Positions 32,526 through 45,208 of a stretch of 64,000 bases of DNA are shown here, in pieces (the stretch's first letter is position 1; every line of letters begins with the position of its first letter). This stretch comes from Crotalaria pallida (taxonomy: Eukaryota; Streptophyta; Magnoliopsida; Fabales; Fabaceae): NCBI GenBank assembly GCA_037953625.1, contig CM075649.1, positions 93,935,290 to 93,999,289 on the forward strand, in the 5' to 3' direction. The position numbers and the translations under genes are program-made. The notes under the pieces were generated by a model, which worked only from the letters and a program-made list of their open reading frames with translations, was not told where the DNA came from and searched no databases.

Positions 32526-35500
32526 GACTTACTTCAAGGAAAGGAGGATATAGAGCTATATGCTCGATTGAACAAAAGGTCTTAACCTACTTTAGGATAG
32601 ATACGACCCTGGGGTTCACTCCCCTACTTAGGATGCCACTCCGGTTGGGTTTCTTTTCTAGGATCACTGGATTACTATTGAGACCTTCACCAAAGAGTCC
32701 TACTCAGTTTCTTAAGGTTCCAAACGTAAAGTTCGAAGCCTAGGGCAATACCTGTCAGAACAGACCTACTTAGTCCTATATCCAACACTACCTAACATTA
32801 TTCAACAAAATCTAAGCATCCAAACTTTCACAAGACATATTCATACAAAATATAGATGAAGATAATCGAAACACAAAACATTTATCATTTAAGAAAAGTC
32901 AATGTCAAAATTAAAATTTCAAACATAAATTAAAGAATATCAAATACAGAAAAAGGCATCAGAGTATTATGATATATATATATATATATAAAGATTTTCC
33001 TTTTAAAAATCAAATACAATTTAAGTAAAAGAACCATCATTTAAATTTTATCGAAAAGTGCATTCCTGAAAAGAAAAGAAAACAAAACATCAACTCAACA
33101 CAATTAGGTAAAAAAAAACAATCCATACACACCAAAAGGAGTTTTGCATTGAATTGAATAAAAAGGTTTACAAAATTTGTCAATGGCAAGACTCCTTTAG
33201 AATTTAAGAAACTATAATTGGTGCATGGACACAACAAAGGTTTTGAAAAGGGACAGTTAAATACATAAGGTTTAAAATCAAGGGTATAAACAATTTCTTG
33301 ACAATCCTCAGTAGTTACATAACCTTCACCGGTATGTAACACGATAAAAAAATAATAATAATAAGGTTGAGGATTAATAGAGATGACGCTATTAATCTTT
33401 AACCAAGTTTGTTAATCATGAAAGAGAAAAGGTTTGGAATGTCTCTACATTCCGGATTGTCAACTATGAGAGAAATACATTGTACAAGTTAAAACTTTAG
33501 TTTATGCTAAACATTTTCTTAAGAATAGTCAAAATTAGAAAAAAAAAATACTTGGACGATAACTATGGTTGGAAACATTGGGGTTATAGTGAAAATAAGG
33601 ACACTTCAATCCTTTGTATAGAAAATAAGTTGTTGTTTTCCATTACAAGTTTATCACTTGTAAGGTTTTCTCTAGAAAAAGTTATTTTTTATTTTTTATT
33701 TTTAAAAAATATAGATACACTAGGAAAAGACGGAAATTCTAAATTACCACGTGAGGGAACACAAGGCAATTGACTTTGAAAAATTTTGATTCTGTAATTA
33801 ATTAATAAAAACTAATATAGTACTCTTTTAAAATCACCTCCATTAGGAGCTGAAAAATAATCTTTGTCCAAAATCGTTTGGAAATAATACATATATAGTA
33901 TTTGAAAGAATTTGAAATTTGGGAACTACCCAAAATCATGAGAAAAGGTTCAAGAAAAATAATTGGACTTAACATATAGTCCAAATGGTTTAAAAAATCA
34001 TAATTACATATATATAAAATTCCAGCGTTCGAAAACATTTGAAAATCGCTTCCTATATGCGCATCTATATGCCTACCTATCTATGCCTTAAACTCTAGGA
34101 CTCACTAAGATCGAACCTGACTTCTATCGCCTAGTCTACGAATGAAAAGCTATGGGTTTCTACACTCAATTTTAAAAGAAACTCTACAATGCAAGACTTA
34201 AACTAATACTACGCTTACTATCTTCCTAAGGTTTAAGGTTTCCTAATTGGTTCCTTAGGCTTAAAGATCGCACAACTACGACTTGCCATAGAATCCTAGT
34301 TGAGACTCCCCTATTACAATCTAGACTTTGGTGCTACGACTTTTATAATGGATGTTAAGACTAGAACTTTAACATTCACAAACTACATTTCACGGAAGAG
34401 CTAATAATGGTTTGAAAATCGTTTGCACTTCCGGTACACAGTCTGTTCAATAGACACAACGAATCCTTGGAGTTCTATATGAACTTGAAGGAAGAAGGGA
34501 TAACATCCATTACTCTAGTTTGGTTCTAAACTAGACTTTAACTCTAGGGTAGTTACATTACCTTTAACTCACCTCACTACCTTCAATTCACATTTTCCAC
34601 TTCCACATTACAATAGAAACAATAAAGTACCAACTTCTGGGTAAAAGGTTTGGTACTTGGTGATAAAGGAATCTTTTTTTTTAAGAGTTTGCGTTTCTTT
34701 AAAATGAGGAAAAACACTTTATACTTTTATAAATTCTTTTCATTTAAAACTTAAACAAAATCATTGCTTAGGGAAAACATGTCAAGCACTCGCAAGTTTC
34801 AAATCATTTATATAAATTCTCAAAATCATTTCACATTCATTTGAAATTGATTCTGAAGCTTGAGGATTCCTTTGACGAAGAAAATAAGGATCCTCTATAA
34901 TCATCAAACCCAGATAAAAGGAACGAACTTTTGGTTAAAGTTTAGTGTCACTCACTTTTTTCAAATTTTAGTGAATGCCCTTCCTTTCCTTTTAGTTTGG
35001 AAGTTCGAATTGACTTATGTCGCTTTAATTGAATTCCTATCAATTGATAAATGGTGTAACTTAAGAGTAAATTACACTATTATTCAATCAAAAGGAATTC
35101 ACATTGTGAGTAAAGCTTTCTTAAAATCAGTGTTGCGACATTCAATCAATTATCAGAGTTTGAGTCAATTCCATACTTTGAAAATTATAAAAATATCAGC
35201 GTACTTGACATTCATTGTAAATCGTAATACTAATACCTTTCGAAAATAGAATCTTAGAAAAATTTTGTTGCAAAAGCATTTTCATACCTTAAAAATCAGA
35301 GTATATTTATCACCAAAATATGATGTGGAAATGTAGAAGACAATTAGGTTTTACTAAGACGACACTTAGTAATCACAGTTAAAGGCAATTACAAAAGATT
35401 AACTCCTATTCACTTCCGCTGCGCACTCTGATAAAGAATGCTCGAAGCGTAAACTAGACAACTTCCAGTACCGATCCTATTCTTAAACTTAGAAAATAAA

Positions 35501-36068
35501 TCCGACACTTATTTGGTTAGATTCAAGGACTTAACGATGTCATCTATCAATGAATACAAAATGCGAGGGATCCTTCTCGATTCTATATTGCATTAAAGAT
35601 AAAATTGTTTCCGTGCTACTTGAATTCCAATCAAATAAGGAAATGACTCATCTTCGATTCAAAAGAAGGCCTTGAGATTTCATCTTAAAGCGAAATCTCA
35701 ATCCCTTGTTATATTTGAAATAGAGGAGATTAATTCAAAACTAAGAGTTAGTCCTTCCCGGTGGGGTAGCAGTTTCAAGCTCTGTCCCGTTGGGAGTTTT
35801 CCTTTCCCTTAGTCTCTACTTTCTGTCCATTTCTAAATACAACAAAGTTATACTTTGAAAAATTTTGTTAGCCCATTTCAAATTGAAGATATACTTCTAT
35901 TATTACTAAACTATGACTCACCCGACTAAGCTATACCCATTAACACTAATAATGCATGCATGAACACTAATGTGCACTACTTAATCAACTACCTATTAGT
36001 TACTCTCATGTGGAGTAACTCTTTGGGAGTAGGAAAATCCATACTCCGGGCCGAGGATTGCAACCATT
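32526..36068 (-). other. D interior, no recognisable gene
   Basis: Frames at 33037-33342, 34860-35249 and elsewhere lack domains and fall in AT-rich DNA. The only conserved feature seen is CTACCCCACCGGGA with CCAACGGG near 35754-35795, shared with E. Confidence 0.65.
35999..36019 (-). other. Hairpin downstream of the D PBS
   Basis: GTTACTC and GAGTAAC pair around a seven-base loop containing CATG. Same position and size as in A, B and E. Confidence 0.75.
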
Positions 36069-36080
36069 GCTCTGATACCA
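36069..36080 (-). promoter_or_regulatory. D primer-binding site (initiator Met-tRNA)
   Basis: TGGTATCAGAGC on the minus strand, three bases inside the 5' LTR. Confidence 0.9.
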
Positions 36081-36083
36081 TAA

Positions 36084-38912
36084 TATAACATCCTACATTT
36101 TTATACTTTAGGAAAATACTTTTAATTAACATTTATTAGAGAAAATATTCGGGGTTTATCAAAATTTTGACAGAGTTTCCTTTATAAAATGGACTTTCCC
36201 CGAATAGAATTAAACCTGTCAGTCCAGAACAGTTTTCAATCCAGTAAAATATAACTTTCAGTTCAAAATAAATAATACTATGTCATACTTCAAAACTTAA
36301 CGAAATAAAGGATATACATATAAATCTACAATTTCACAAAAATGCTTAAACAGAATAAAAATCATTAATTACAATTACATTTACAAAAATCTATTTATTA
36401 CAATGTGAATCTATAAATGGTTGCCCTACAAATGGGACCGTGAGGTCACCCTAACAATATACTCTCCGACGAGAGTATCACTTTCTCGGCCTTGATATCC
36501 CATGTGTCTGTCTCCTTGGTGTACCTAATATGTCCACTGTAAGGGTGAGTACTTTGAAATCTAGATCAAAGAAAACGTTTAAAAACAATAATAAATCATA
36601 AATAGGTATATTCAAACACCACATGGGCAATTAAGCAAATCACAATTCAATTAACAATTTAAACAATCCACCCTTATACTATATACACTATGCATGCTTA
36701 GAGTATATTTCTTTAATATAATACTGTAATGCACAATCATATGGTTATGCCCTGCTAACGTCACACCTAGGTGATTTAATCCTCGAATCCGATATTAAAC
36801 ATTTTATTTCACTTTAATAACTTTAACACTTTGGATCGGATCCGATGAATTAAAACACCTATACAATGCAATCACACTTCCCTTTCCACTTTCACATTTT
36901 TAACACTTTTGCACTTTTTAACAATCGGGTACATTGTGCTTCACATTCTCCCCGAAAGAGGGTTCCTCACACAATGTACCTATAACACTTTTAACGATAA
37001 CATTTAACACTTTCAACGATTGGGTACATTGTGCTTCACATTCTCCCCGAAGGAGGGTTCCTCACACAATGTACCTTAACACTTTTACACTTTTTCCAAT
37101 AACAACAAACCGCCTCACAACCCCCCTCCACTCTGGGGAAAAAAACCAACCAGGAGGAAGCATTTCTCAACCCCTGTTTGAGTGCTTCACATCCTCTAGA
37201 AATGTCGCTCACCCTCTTGCACAATACGTCACACTCCTCTAGGGTAGTGTACAACGTACAATCTGGATTGATTCGCCCAGATTGGCTCTAGCAGAAATCA
37301 CTATCACTGGCCACGAGGAGCCAAAGTAAATAGAATTACTATGGTTTGCGTCGGACCAATCCCCGACACGGGTGGCGAACCCATGTCCTTTGGAAGATCA
37401 AAGTCCTCCATAGTAATTCCTAACATTTACTCTTGTCCTCATCAATCGCAAAGCGACGTATGTTTTTCCCCTACTCCTAACGTCCACCTTTTCACAATGC
37501 ATGATCCAATATCTCAAGTGTTTCTGAATTGAATTTAAGACCCTCTTTGTTCTTTGGAAAAATGTTATTTAATTGGTTTAAACTCAATTGAGAAATACTT
37601 GGCCCTCTTTAATGCATAACTATATGAATGTCATTTACAATTTGCTTAAATACACTTTAATAATAATAATACAAACAATATCAATCAACAATCATAAATC
37701 AACCAGGCAATCAGTCGACATACTCAAGTATGTCTCAGGGACTGTAATTTAAGTCACCTCCCTAGAGTTCTTCACTTCCTATTTTAACAATTCACAGGAT
37801 CAGTTAATATAACATATATACATACATATCATTTAACTTAGGGTTTTTAGCTAACTCTACCCTCTTATCCATCAACCTAACCAATCGACTAAATATACCT
37901 ATTTATAACTCTATTACTGTAAATAAACCCTTTCTCTAACAGTAGACCAAAGTACACCCCTTACCTTGAGGAGAGAGAAAGAGAAATTGGGGTTTTTCTC
38001 AAAACCCACTCATCAAGCTCTAATCCAAGCTCCTAAGGCTCCTTTTCCTTGCTCTCATACTTGATCTATGACTCCTTGAAGGATTGAAAGGCTCCATGAG
38101 GTTGATTGCTCAAATAGGGTTTTTGGGGAATTTGGGGTTCCATAAGAAAGAGGGAGAAATCATGAGATTTGAGAGAGGGGAAATCATTAGAAAGTGTTTT
38201 GGAGATGTTTTATGGCTTTGATTTGGTGATTTATGGTGTATTTGTGGAGATTTGCCATGATTTAGAGAAGAAGAAGCTATGGAGGTAGAGAGAGGGAGAA
38301 GAAGATCGTGAGTGAGGAGAGAGAGACAATCGGGTAAAATGAAGGGAAAACGCGTTTTTAATCAGATCTGATTGGAAGTAATCAATTACTTCCCAGAGGT
38401 AATCGATTACCTCTTTGATGCAACATTCTAGTACAAAATCCTGAGGCCAAGTAATCGATTAAACCCTTCAAAATAATTGATTACTTCACTGAAATCAACA
38501 AGGTAATCGATTAACTCACCCAAGTAATCGATTACTTTGCTGCAACAACATGTGTGATTTCACCTGAGAGCAAGTAATCGATTAAACCCATCAAGGTAAT
38601 CGATTACTTGAGGCAAAATCTTATTTAGATGGCTTTCTAACCCTATTTCACTTCCTAAGGTTCCTATACTCATCTAGGGTTGGATTACTACTCAAAACCT
38701 GATTCCTATACTATTTAAACCCATTTTAAGCTAGTTCTACCTCATGCAACTCTACTCTTGGCTCAATACTACACTCTAAACACTTAAACACATACTAATT
38801 CTAATGCCAATTATCGTTTCTAAACAGAATCGACAGTTAAGAATACTACGACACTCATCGAAATCCTACTCACTAATACACCTAGCCACTTAGTAAATTT
38901 GGGGATGTTACA
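36084..38912 (-). repeat. D right (5') LTR
   Basis: Same length as the left LTR (2829 bp) with scattered substitutions, pointing to a recent insertion. Intron-like stretch 36525-37964; palindrome array at about 38376-38610. Confidence 0.92.
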
Positions 38913-39501
38913 AGTGCCATGATGGATTCAAAGATGTGGGTAATTGGAAGTGGCGGTGTTCGCCACTGTTGCTTATATTTTTATTCCCCTATGCTCAATC
39001 CTTCATCCTATTATTCTTTCATTTGAGCCTAGTGTTTATTCTCTTCATCTCTTTTGGTGTGCATGTGTTCAATCAAAGTTATTTGTGAGGAAGGGGTGAG
39101 TAAGTTGAAGTGAAAGAGAGAGTAGGGTATGATTTTATTATTAGGTTGTGGCTGAAAATGGAAGATGTCATGAGGGAGAGAATGTCCATAGTGGGGGAGA
39201 AGGGAGGAAAGGGGAAGGATTGGAGCCATGCCAAAAAAAATGGCTTTGGTAAAAAATCCAGCTGAAAAAGATGATTGAAGAAAAAAATTTAATGGAAGGA
39301 CCAACCGTGTAAATTTTTGAGGGACCACTAATAATTTTGAAAATCCAAAAAACAGTTTTGTCATTTATTTTCGCTATACTGTTTTAATTTATACTGAGAA
39401 TGAATCCCAAAATCCTACACCTCCTTATTGTGGATTATTTCTTCTAGCTGATTCGATTAGTATTGTGCATCATTGGCAATGGTTTTTTTTTACTCTTTGG
39501 C
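38913..39501. other. Unassigned host DNA, right part
   Basis: Continues 29376-29658 after removal of D. A minus-strand frame at 39029-39364 (111 codons) has no domain I recognise. C begins at 39502. Confidence 0.5.
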
Positions 39502-42211
39502 TGTAACACCCCGATTTTGGCAACTTGAAAATATCATTTTTTTAATAAAATATAGTGAAAATTTGGGTAAATTTTTTTTTTCACAAGGTAACATGGACAT
39601 GAGAATCTTCAAGTTCAAAAGTCTTTCATTAACTTAGTTGTAATAAAATCACATTCTCATATTACACGACACACTTCGTCAATTGAATTCACATCTCCAT
39701 ACATAATTAGAGCTTTCACAAAGCAGAGCCATAATTCATCTCATATCTCTTTTCGCAATATCTCATCAACATTACTTTCATCATAACTTGAGCTTTTGCA
39801 AAACAGCATCACAATTCTTCTCATATTTCTTACTCGTAATTCTCGTCAGCATAATTCTCATCATCATTGTTCTCGTCTTAAATTTCATAATTTCCATTGT
39901 CTCACTCTAATCATCATCAGAATTCCAATGTAATTTAGATATATTTCAGACATGCTTATAAGACCAAGTAGATCATATATGAATAAATTAAAATGCATGG
40001 TAATCAGAATCATAACATATAATCATGTAAGCACATAGCATATAGCAATTAATAGAATTTCAAACTTGATATACCCAGTTTAGAACTGAGTCTAAGTGTC
40101 ACGTTGACTTAGGCATACTGCATCTCTCACCTTAACTCGCTTGCAGGATTCCAAGCATTCTCCTCAAAATGCCAATCCGCTATTCCATTTCCGCTTTCCG
40201 TTCGTTCCTCGAAACTAAAACATTTTTGCCTTACGTTAAAATCATTCTTAATAAATTCATTTCAAAAACATTCTCGTTCTCTTAATTTTGAAAACACTTT
40301 GAAACATTTCAATCTTTGAAAAATACTTTTTTTGAAACACATTGCCAATATCCAAATGATTTTAAATCCAAAACAAATCTATCATTAAAACATTTCAAGA
40401 AAACTTTAAAATAATTTCAAGACAACTTTTGTCATCATTCAACCCTTAACAAATTAGCATCTTCAATATCATTAAGTTTCTTATTAATTTGGTACAATAC
40501 CTATAACTCTTTACTTTGTTTCAAGATTTCATAAATATTAAATTCAAGAATCAAGATCACAGCTACCATTATTCTTACACCAAGTCAAACAACATACATA
40601 CATACATGCATACTCTTTTATTCAAACATTCATATATCCATTAAAACTAAAACAACCATTTCTCCTAAGCATCGAACAAAGTTCACAGGCATTACTTAAC
40701 AATCATCACAATGACAATACCAAATCAAAATCTTTCTTATTATTTTCCTTAATTACATCAGAGTATAAGAACAAAATCCAGCCAAGTCCAGCATCATACC
40801 CAAAGCATCATATTCACCAAAAACATTGTGTATCATGTTAGACCGAATACGGGAATTTAAGAAGATAAAATTCCAAGACTAAATCAAATTAACTCATTTA
40901 AGTTCCAAACTTTGCAAACTAATAAACACATATCAAAGACCATCACATAAAATTTTCAAGTCAATCAAATTTCCAGAACTCAAGTTTTTATCCAAATTTG
41001 TCACAAAAACCCAATCAGGATTGTTGAAATCTGAAGTAAACTTGTATTTATTTTAAATAATAAATCAACTCCGATTGACACAAAATTTTACACAAAACCT
41101 CTACACATACTCATGATCATCTCATAAAAATTTCAGATTATTTAGAGTAGTTTAAACCAACTCTAAATCATCTCAAACTTTACTGAGAGTCTAAAGACAT
41201 AGACAAGATCATATCATAAATATTGCAAACCATCTGGAGTAGCACAAGTTCGAAAATTCTGTTCATCTTTAAGCCGAAAAACTTGTTTTCTCGAAATCGT
41301 TTTCACCTAGTTTATTCTCATAGAATTAGGAAATCAACTCTAAAAATCATTCAAAAATTAAAAGAAGCTCATATTAACATACTTAAAATAGTGAGACATT
41401 ATCAAAGTCATGTCTCATAACCAAAATAAACATGCATACTCCCAAAATCTTAAAAACTAACATGCATGTGTTCAAAATTTAAAGATCAAGTCACAAATCC
41501 AACATGCATGCATCCTAAACTCTAAGATCATAACAAATTATGCACATGCAAATCCTAAAGCTAAGCTCAAAATACAAAGAGAGTCCTTATAAGTTCTTTA
41601 CAAAACAATCATCAAATAATCATTAACATTTACCTTAGAAGACACAACTATAAACTTTCAAAGGCCAAAAAAAAATCTTCTTCTTCTTCCTCCTAGTGAT
41701 TCGGCCTCCTCTCCTAGTGGTGGGAGTGATTTTCTTCTTCTAAGCTTGAAGGTGAAGATGAAACTAGAAAGATGGGTTGAAAGCTTCCAAGGGTTGTTGA
41801 TGGAGGATTTCTCCTTCTCCTTCTCTTCTCTCTCCCACGCCTCACTCACTCTCTTTCTCTCTAGTTCTAGAGCTTGATGTTGCTCTAGAACTCAAGTGTT
41901 TGGGAAACTTGTAAGTGTGTGCAAAAATGGCCAAATGAGTTAGCCTTCCTCTATTTATAATCAAGGCCATGTCCATGGGGTTTACTCACTAAATTTCGGG
42001 TTTATGGGTCACATGCAAGGGTAGTTTTGTCCTCCAATTTGTTGCATGAAGCCTAGCCATCCTTGGTCGACAAGATTAGGTCTTGTCATGCACCATTCTT
42101 CTTCTAGAAGGCTTCTTCCTATTTTTCATTTAATTTAATTTTTCTCTTTGATTCCCTTAGCCTAGAAGGGAATAAAATTCTACTCTTCCCCATGCATGCA
42201 CACGCCACACA
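39502..42211 (-). repeat. C left (3') LTR, first part
   Basis: Begins TGTAACACCCCG, identical in layout to 61870 onward. Minus-strand TATA box TTATAAATAG at 41951-41960, then a leader and a possible AAG|GTAAATG at 41633. Compared with the right LTR it lacks 85 bp at about 41151-41160. A is inserted after 42211. Confidence 0.88.
41951..41960 (-). promoter_or_regulatory. Probable TATA box of the C LTR
   Basis: The minus strand reads TTATAAATAG, a near-consensus plant TATA box, followed by a leader rich in C and T. Confidence 0.65.
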
Positions 42212-42609
42212 TGTAACATCCCAAATTTTAATTCTAATAATAATTAGAATAATAGTAAGATTTAGAAGTAAGGATTATCCTAGAAGGGATTTAAAATGAT
42301 GGATTAGGAGTTCTTTGAGTGTCATAGAGGAGGCAAGAAGCATTGGCATCGAAAATCAAATCTAAAGAAGACCAAACGAGTGTTAAAAATATATTTTTCG
42401 GTGTTATAAACACCCAACGTTAGGAAATTCAAAATAAAAGATTTAAGACTCCAAACACAATTCCCACCGTTGGATATGAAGATATGATTTTTAGGAAGTT
42501 ACTCGTCAAATTTGAGCAAGATCCAACGGTGAACGAAGAAGTTATGGCTATTTGAAGTTGGGAGAAAATAACTGAAAAATAGAAAAATGAAGTAGCAGTA
42601 TCTGCTCAT

Positions 42610-42702
42610 TTCGCTTATGCGAAAATATTTCGCTTAAGCGAAAATGGTCCAGTAGCAACACATATGGGGTTCGCTTAAGCGAACTGATTTCGCTTAAGCG
42701 AA
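42610..42702. repeat. TTCGCTTAAGCGAA palindrome array in A
   Basis: Four 14-bp palindromes at 42610, 42629, 42670 and 42689 (the first with one base changed), in two pairs each spaced 19 bp. The right LTR keeps only one per pair (about 48357-48416). Confidence 0.95.
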
Positions 42703-43244
42703 ATTCCTTCGAACTGAAACAATAAATTCGGGTTTTGGGGGTTGAAACCCCCATTCCAACCCCCCTTTCTCTCTCCTCTCCTCCGCCCCTCCCTCTCCTC
42801 CCTCCTCCACGGCCTTCAGCCACCAAGGCCGCCGCCCCACCGTGGCCACCCTCATTCTCTCCCTCAACCGGTCTCTCTCTCTTGCTCTCTCTCCTTCCCT
42901 CACACTCTCCCTCCTCACAATCTCACTCTCTCTCTCTTCACCACCACCAACCACGACCAGCCGCCACCGGAACCGCCCTCCTCCAGCCACCACCACCACC
43001 ATCATATACCTCTCTCTCTCTCTCTCTCCTACTTGGGTCCCCATCTCTCTCCTTCCCCGCCGCCCTCCTCCTTCCCCTCCGGCGCCGTTACCGCCACCGT
43101 GGCCGTGCCGGGATCGTGTCGGGAACCTCGAAGCTCGAAGCTCTTGCCTTGGTCTAATCGCGATCGTTCCCGCTAACGAGGAGCAACACCGACGCCTTCA
43201 TCGTCACCGAGCTAAAATCCAGGTTCTATTTTAAAAAGCCCGAG

Positions 43245-44644
43245 GTAAGAGGGTTCGCGTTACCTTTGCTTAAGAAGTAAATTCTAGGATGCTATAGTGG
43301 TAGCTAGGAATAGAGTAATTAAAAGTATGTTAATGAACCTTAGGGTACCCCATTGATATAGATAAAGTAAATAAAATTGTGACAAGAAACCACACCCTAG
43401 GGAATAAAATGTATGTGCGTAGAATAAAGCTCGGAGTGGATGAGCGTATTTAAGGATATTAAAATAGTTAATATAAAACGAAATGTGGGAAATCATAAAG
43501 TAAAAGCTATAGGGGAAGTAAAGGAACAAAAAGGGTAAAAGAGAGTCTAGAATAAGGAATAATGAATGCACGCGGAGTAAATTAAGGAATAGAAATAAAA
43601 TGATGAATTTGATTTAAAAGAAAATAGGAAAGACGACGAGTGGGTTAATAAATAACTAATAAAACGGAGAGAGAGTATGATAGTAGGGAAGTTAGAATAG
43701 AACGCTGGAATAAAATAGGGAAACTAAATGGAGCTAATAGGTTAGTCAAAGAAAATGGAATTAATGAAATAGGGATAATGAGTTAAGCAATAATGTGAGT
43801 TAATAGAGCAGTTAAATAAAAGGGAGACAAAGAATTAGTAATAATAAGTTAAGTAATAGTATAAGATAAAGGAACCAAAGAAATGACTGAGAAATAAAAA
43901 CGAGAACTAAAATATAAATATATAGAACCAAGTTAAGCAGAGTTGGATAAAATCGAGGGAAACTAACCAAAAGAAAAGAGTAAAGTAGAAAATGTAGAAA
44001 AATGTGATAAGTCATAAACGAAGATAAGGATCAAAAGAATGAGACAAGTATAAAAGAAATACTTAAATTATAAGAAGAGAAAAGAGAATTAATTAATTAA
44101 GAAAGAATAAAAGATAAACGGCTGATGGTCTGTTGGACTCAGTCATGATAAAAGATAAACGGCTGATGGTCTGTTGGACTCAGTCATAAGAAAAGGAAAA
44201 CGGCTGATGGTCTTTTGGACTCAGTCATAGAAAGGAAAACGGCTGATGGTCTTTTGGACTCAGTCATAGAAAGGAAAACGGCTGATGGTCTTTTGGACTC
44301 AGTCAGGTAAAGGAAAGCGGCTGATGGTCTTTTGGACTCAGTCATAATAAAGATAAAGGGTTGATGGTCTGTTGGACTCAGTCATAAGGAAAAAGGAAAG
44401 GATAAAGAAAGGAAAAGATAAAGAAAAGAAAAGAAAGAGAAAAAGAAAAGGAAGCGAAAAAGAAAAAGTAAAGAAAAGAGAATGTAATAATGATGGGAAA
44501 ACTAAGAATGGAAATTAAATATATGAGAATGTATAAATAATGTATGTTGATAATAATGTAGGCTTGGTTATTTACTATGTCTTCTTTTAGGATTTATCTT
44601 TTTAAGTTCTGTGTAATGCTACCCTTCTTGATATAATTTTACAG
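43245..44644 (+). other. Predicted LTR intron of A (1400 nt)
   Basis: GAG|GTAAGA and ATTTTACAG|GTACGG, kept in the right LTR at 57439-58836 (1398 nt). It is purine-rich and non-coding on the plus strand and contains the 7-unit minisatellite. Open frames at 43284-43571 and 43812-44015 are antisense AT-rich translation. Confidence 0.55.
44119..44387 (+). repeat. Seven-unit hairpin minisatellite in the A LTR
   Basis: Units of about 40 bp share GGCTGATGGTC, a T-rich loop, and GGACTCAGTCAT, separated by purine-rich linkers. GGCTG pairs with CAGTC and GGTC with GACT, allowing G-T pairs. Seven units also lie at 58311-58580 in the right LTR. Confidence 0.9.
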
Positions 44645-44689
44645 GTACGGAAGCGGACTTACACTGTGGCAGGCCGAATCGGAAACTCT

Positions 44690-44704
44690 CTCCACCACGT
44701 GGAG
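44690..44704 (+). other. Hairpin just beyond the A intron
   Basis: CTCCAC and GTGGAG pair around CAC, 46 bases after the predicted 3' splice site. Present at the same place in the right LTR and in B. Confidence 0.75.
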
Positions 44705-45027
44705 TGAAATTGTGATACCCGGAGTGGATTTTATTATATTAAAAACTGTTATTTTGTAATTTATAATATGTGTAGTTATATGCCCTGAGACTGGTACTAA
44801 TCGGGCGTTAGGATCTGAACTGGTTTTTAATATGTTGTGTTTATGTTTTTAAACAATTCTGGACTGACAGGTTTTAAGAACAAAATTTTTGGGAAGTCCG
44901 AAAAACAGAGGAAACTACCGGATTTTCGTAAATCCTTTCTTAAGAAATCAATTTCTAAAATGAATTTTTAAACTCTGATTTTATTAAAACCTAAAATTAA
45001 CTAAATAAAGTGAGGATGTTACATTTA

Positions 45028-45039
45028 TGGTATCAGAGC
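45028..45039 (+). promoter_or_regulatory. A primer-binding site (initiator Met-tRNA)
   Basis: TGGTATCAGAGC, five bases after the LTR end. Confidence 0.93.
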
Positions 45040-45081
45040 AGTTTCCCTCGGCCTTGGAGTTTGGACTCACAACTCCTATTG

Positions 45082-45102
45082 ATTACTCACCCAGCGAGTA
45101 AT
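45082..45102 (+). other. Hairpin downstream of the A PBS
   Basis: ATTACTC and GAGTAAT pair around ACCCAGC. Compared with E, the closing G-C pair is A-T here, a compensatory change. Confidence 0.75.
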
Positions 45103-45208
45103 CAAGTGATAGTGTCAAGTCTTAGAATAGATAAATAGGTACACTTAATTCAAGAGTTTCTAGTTAATTGTGGAATAACATGTTCCTTTTTTTTAGAACT
45201 TAGTCACC

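Larger units (their letters stand above)
29659..38912 (-). mobile_element. Element D: non-autonomous Ty3/gypsy-type LTR retrotransposon
   Basis: Two LTRs of 2829 bp each (29659-32487 and 36084-38912), duplication AGTGC at 29654-29658 and 38913-38917, PBS on the minus strand at 36069-36080, PPT at 32488-32500. The plus-strand left terminus is TATAACATCC rather than TGTAACATCC in both copies. The 3.6-kb interior has no recognisable gag or pol. Structure is complete, so the element moved using proteins from elsewhere. Confidence 0.92.
42212..45023 (+). repeat. A left (5') LTR
   Basis: 2812 bp, TGTAACATCC to GATGTTACA. Order: palindrome array (42610-42702), CT-rich leader (about 42745-43244), CCCGAG|GTAAGA, intron, TTTTACAG|GTACGG, hairpin 44690-44704, terminal block with CTGGACTGACAGG. 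Several 92-144 codon frames in the leader (42694-43234) overlap on both strands and are compositional. Confidence 0.93.

Noticed and set aside
42694..43234. Several 92-144 codon frames in the A leader, repeated at 56987-57474
   Set aside because: Low-complexity Ser/Pro/Leu/His translation in five overlapping frames; compositional.
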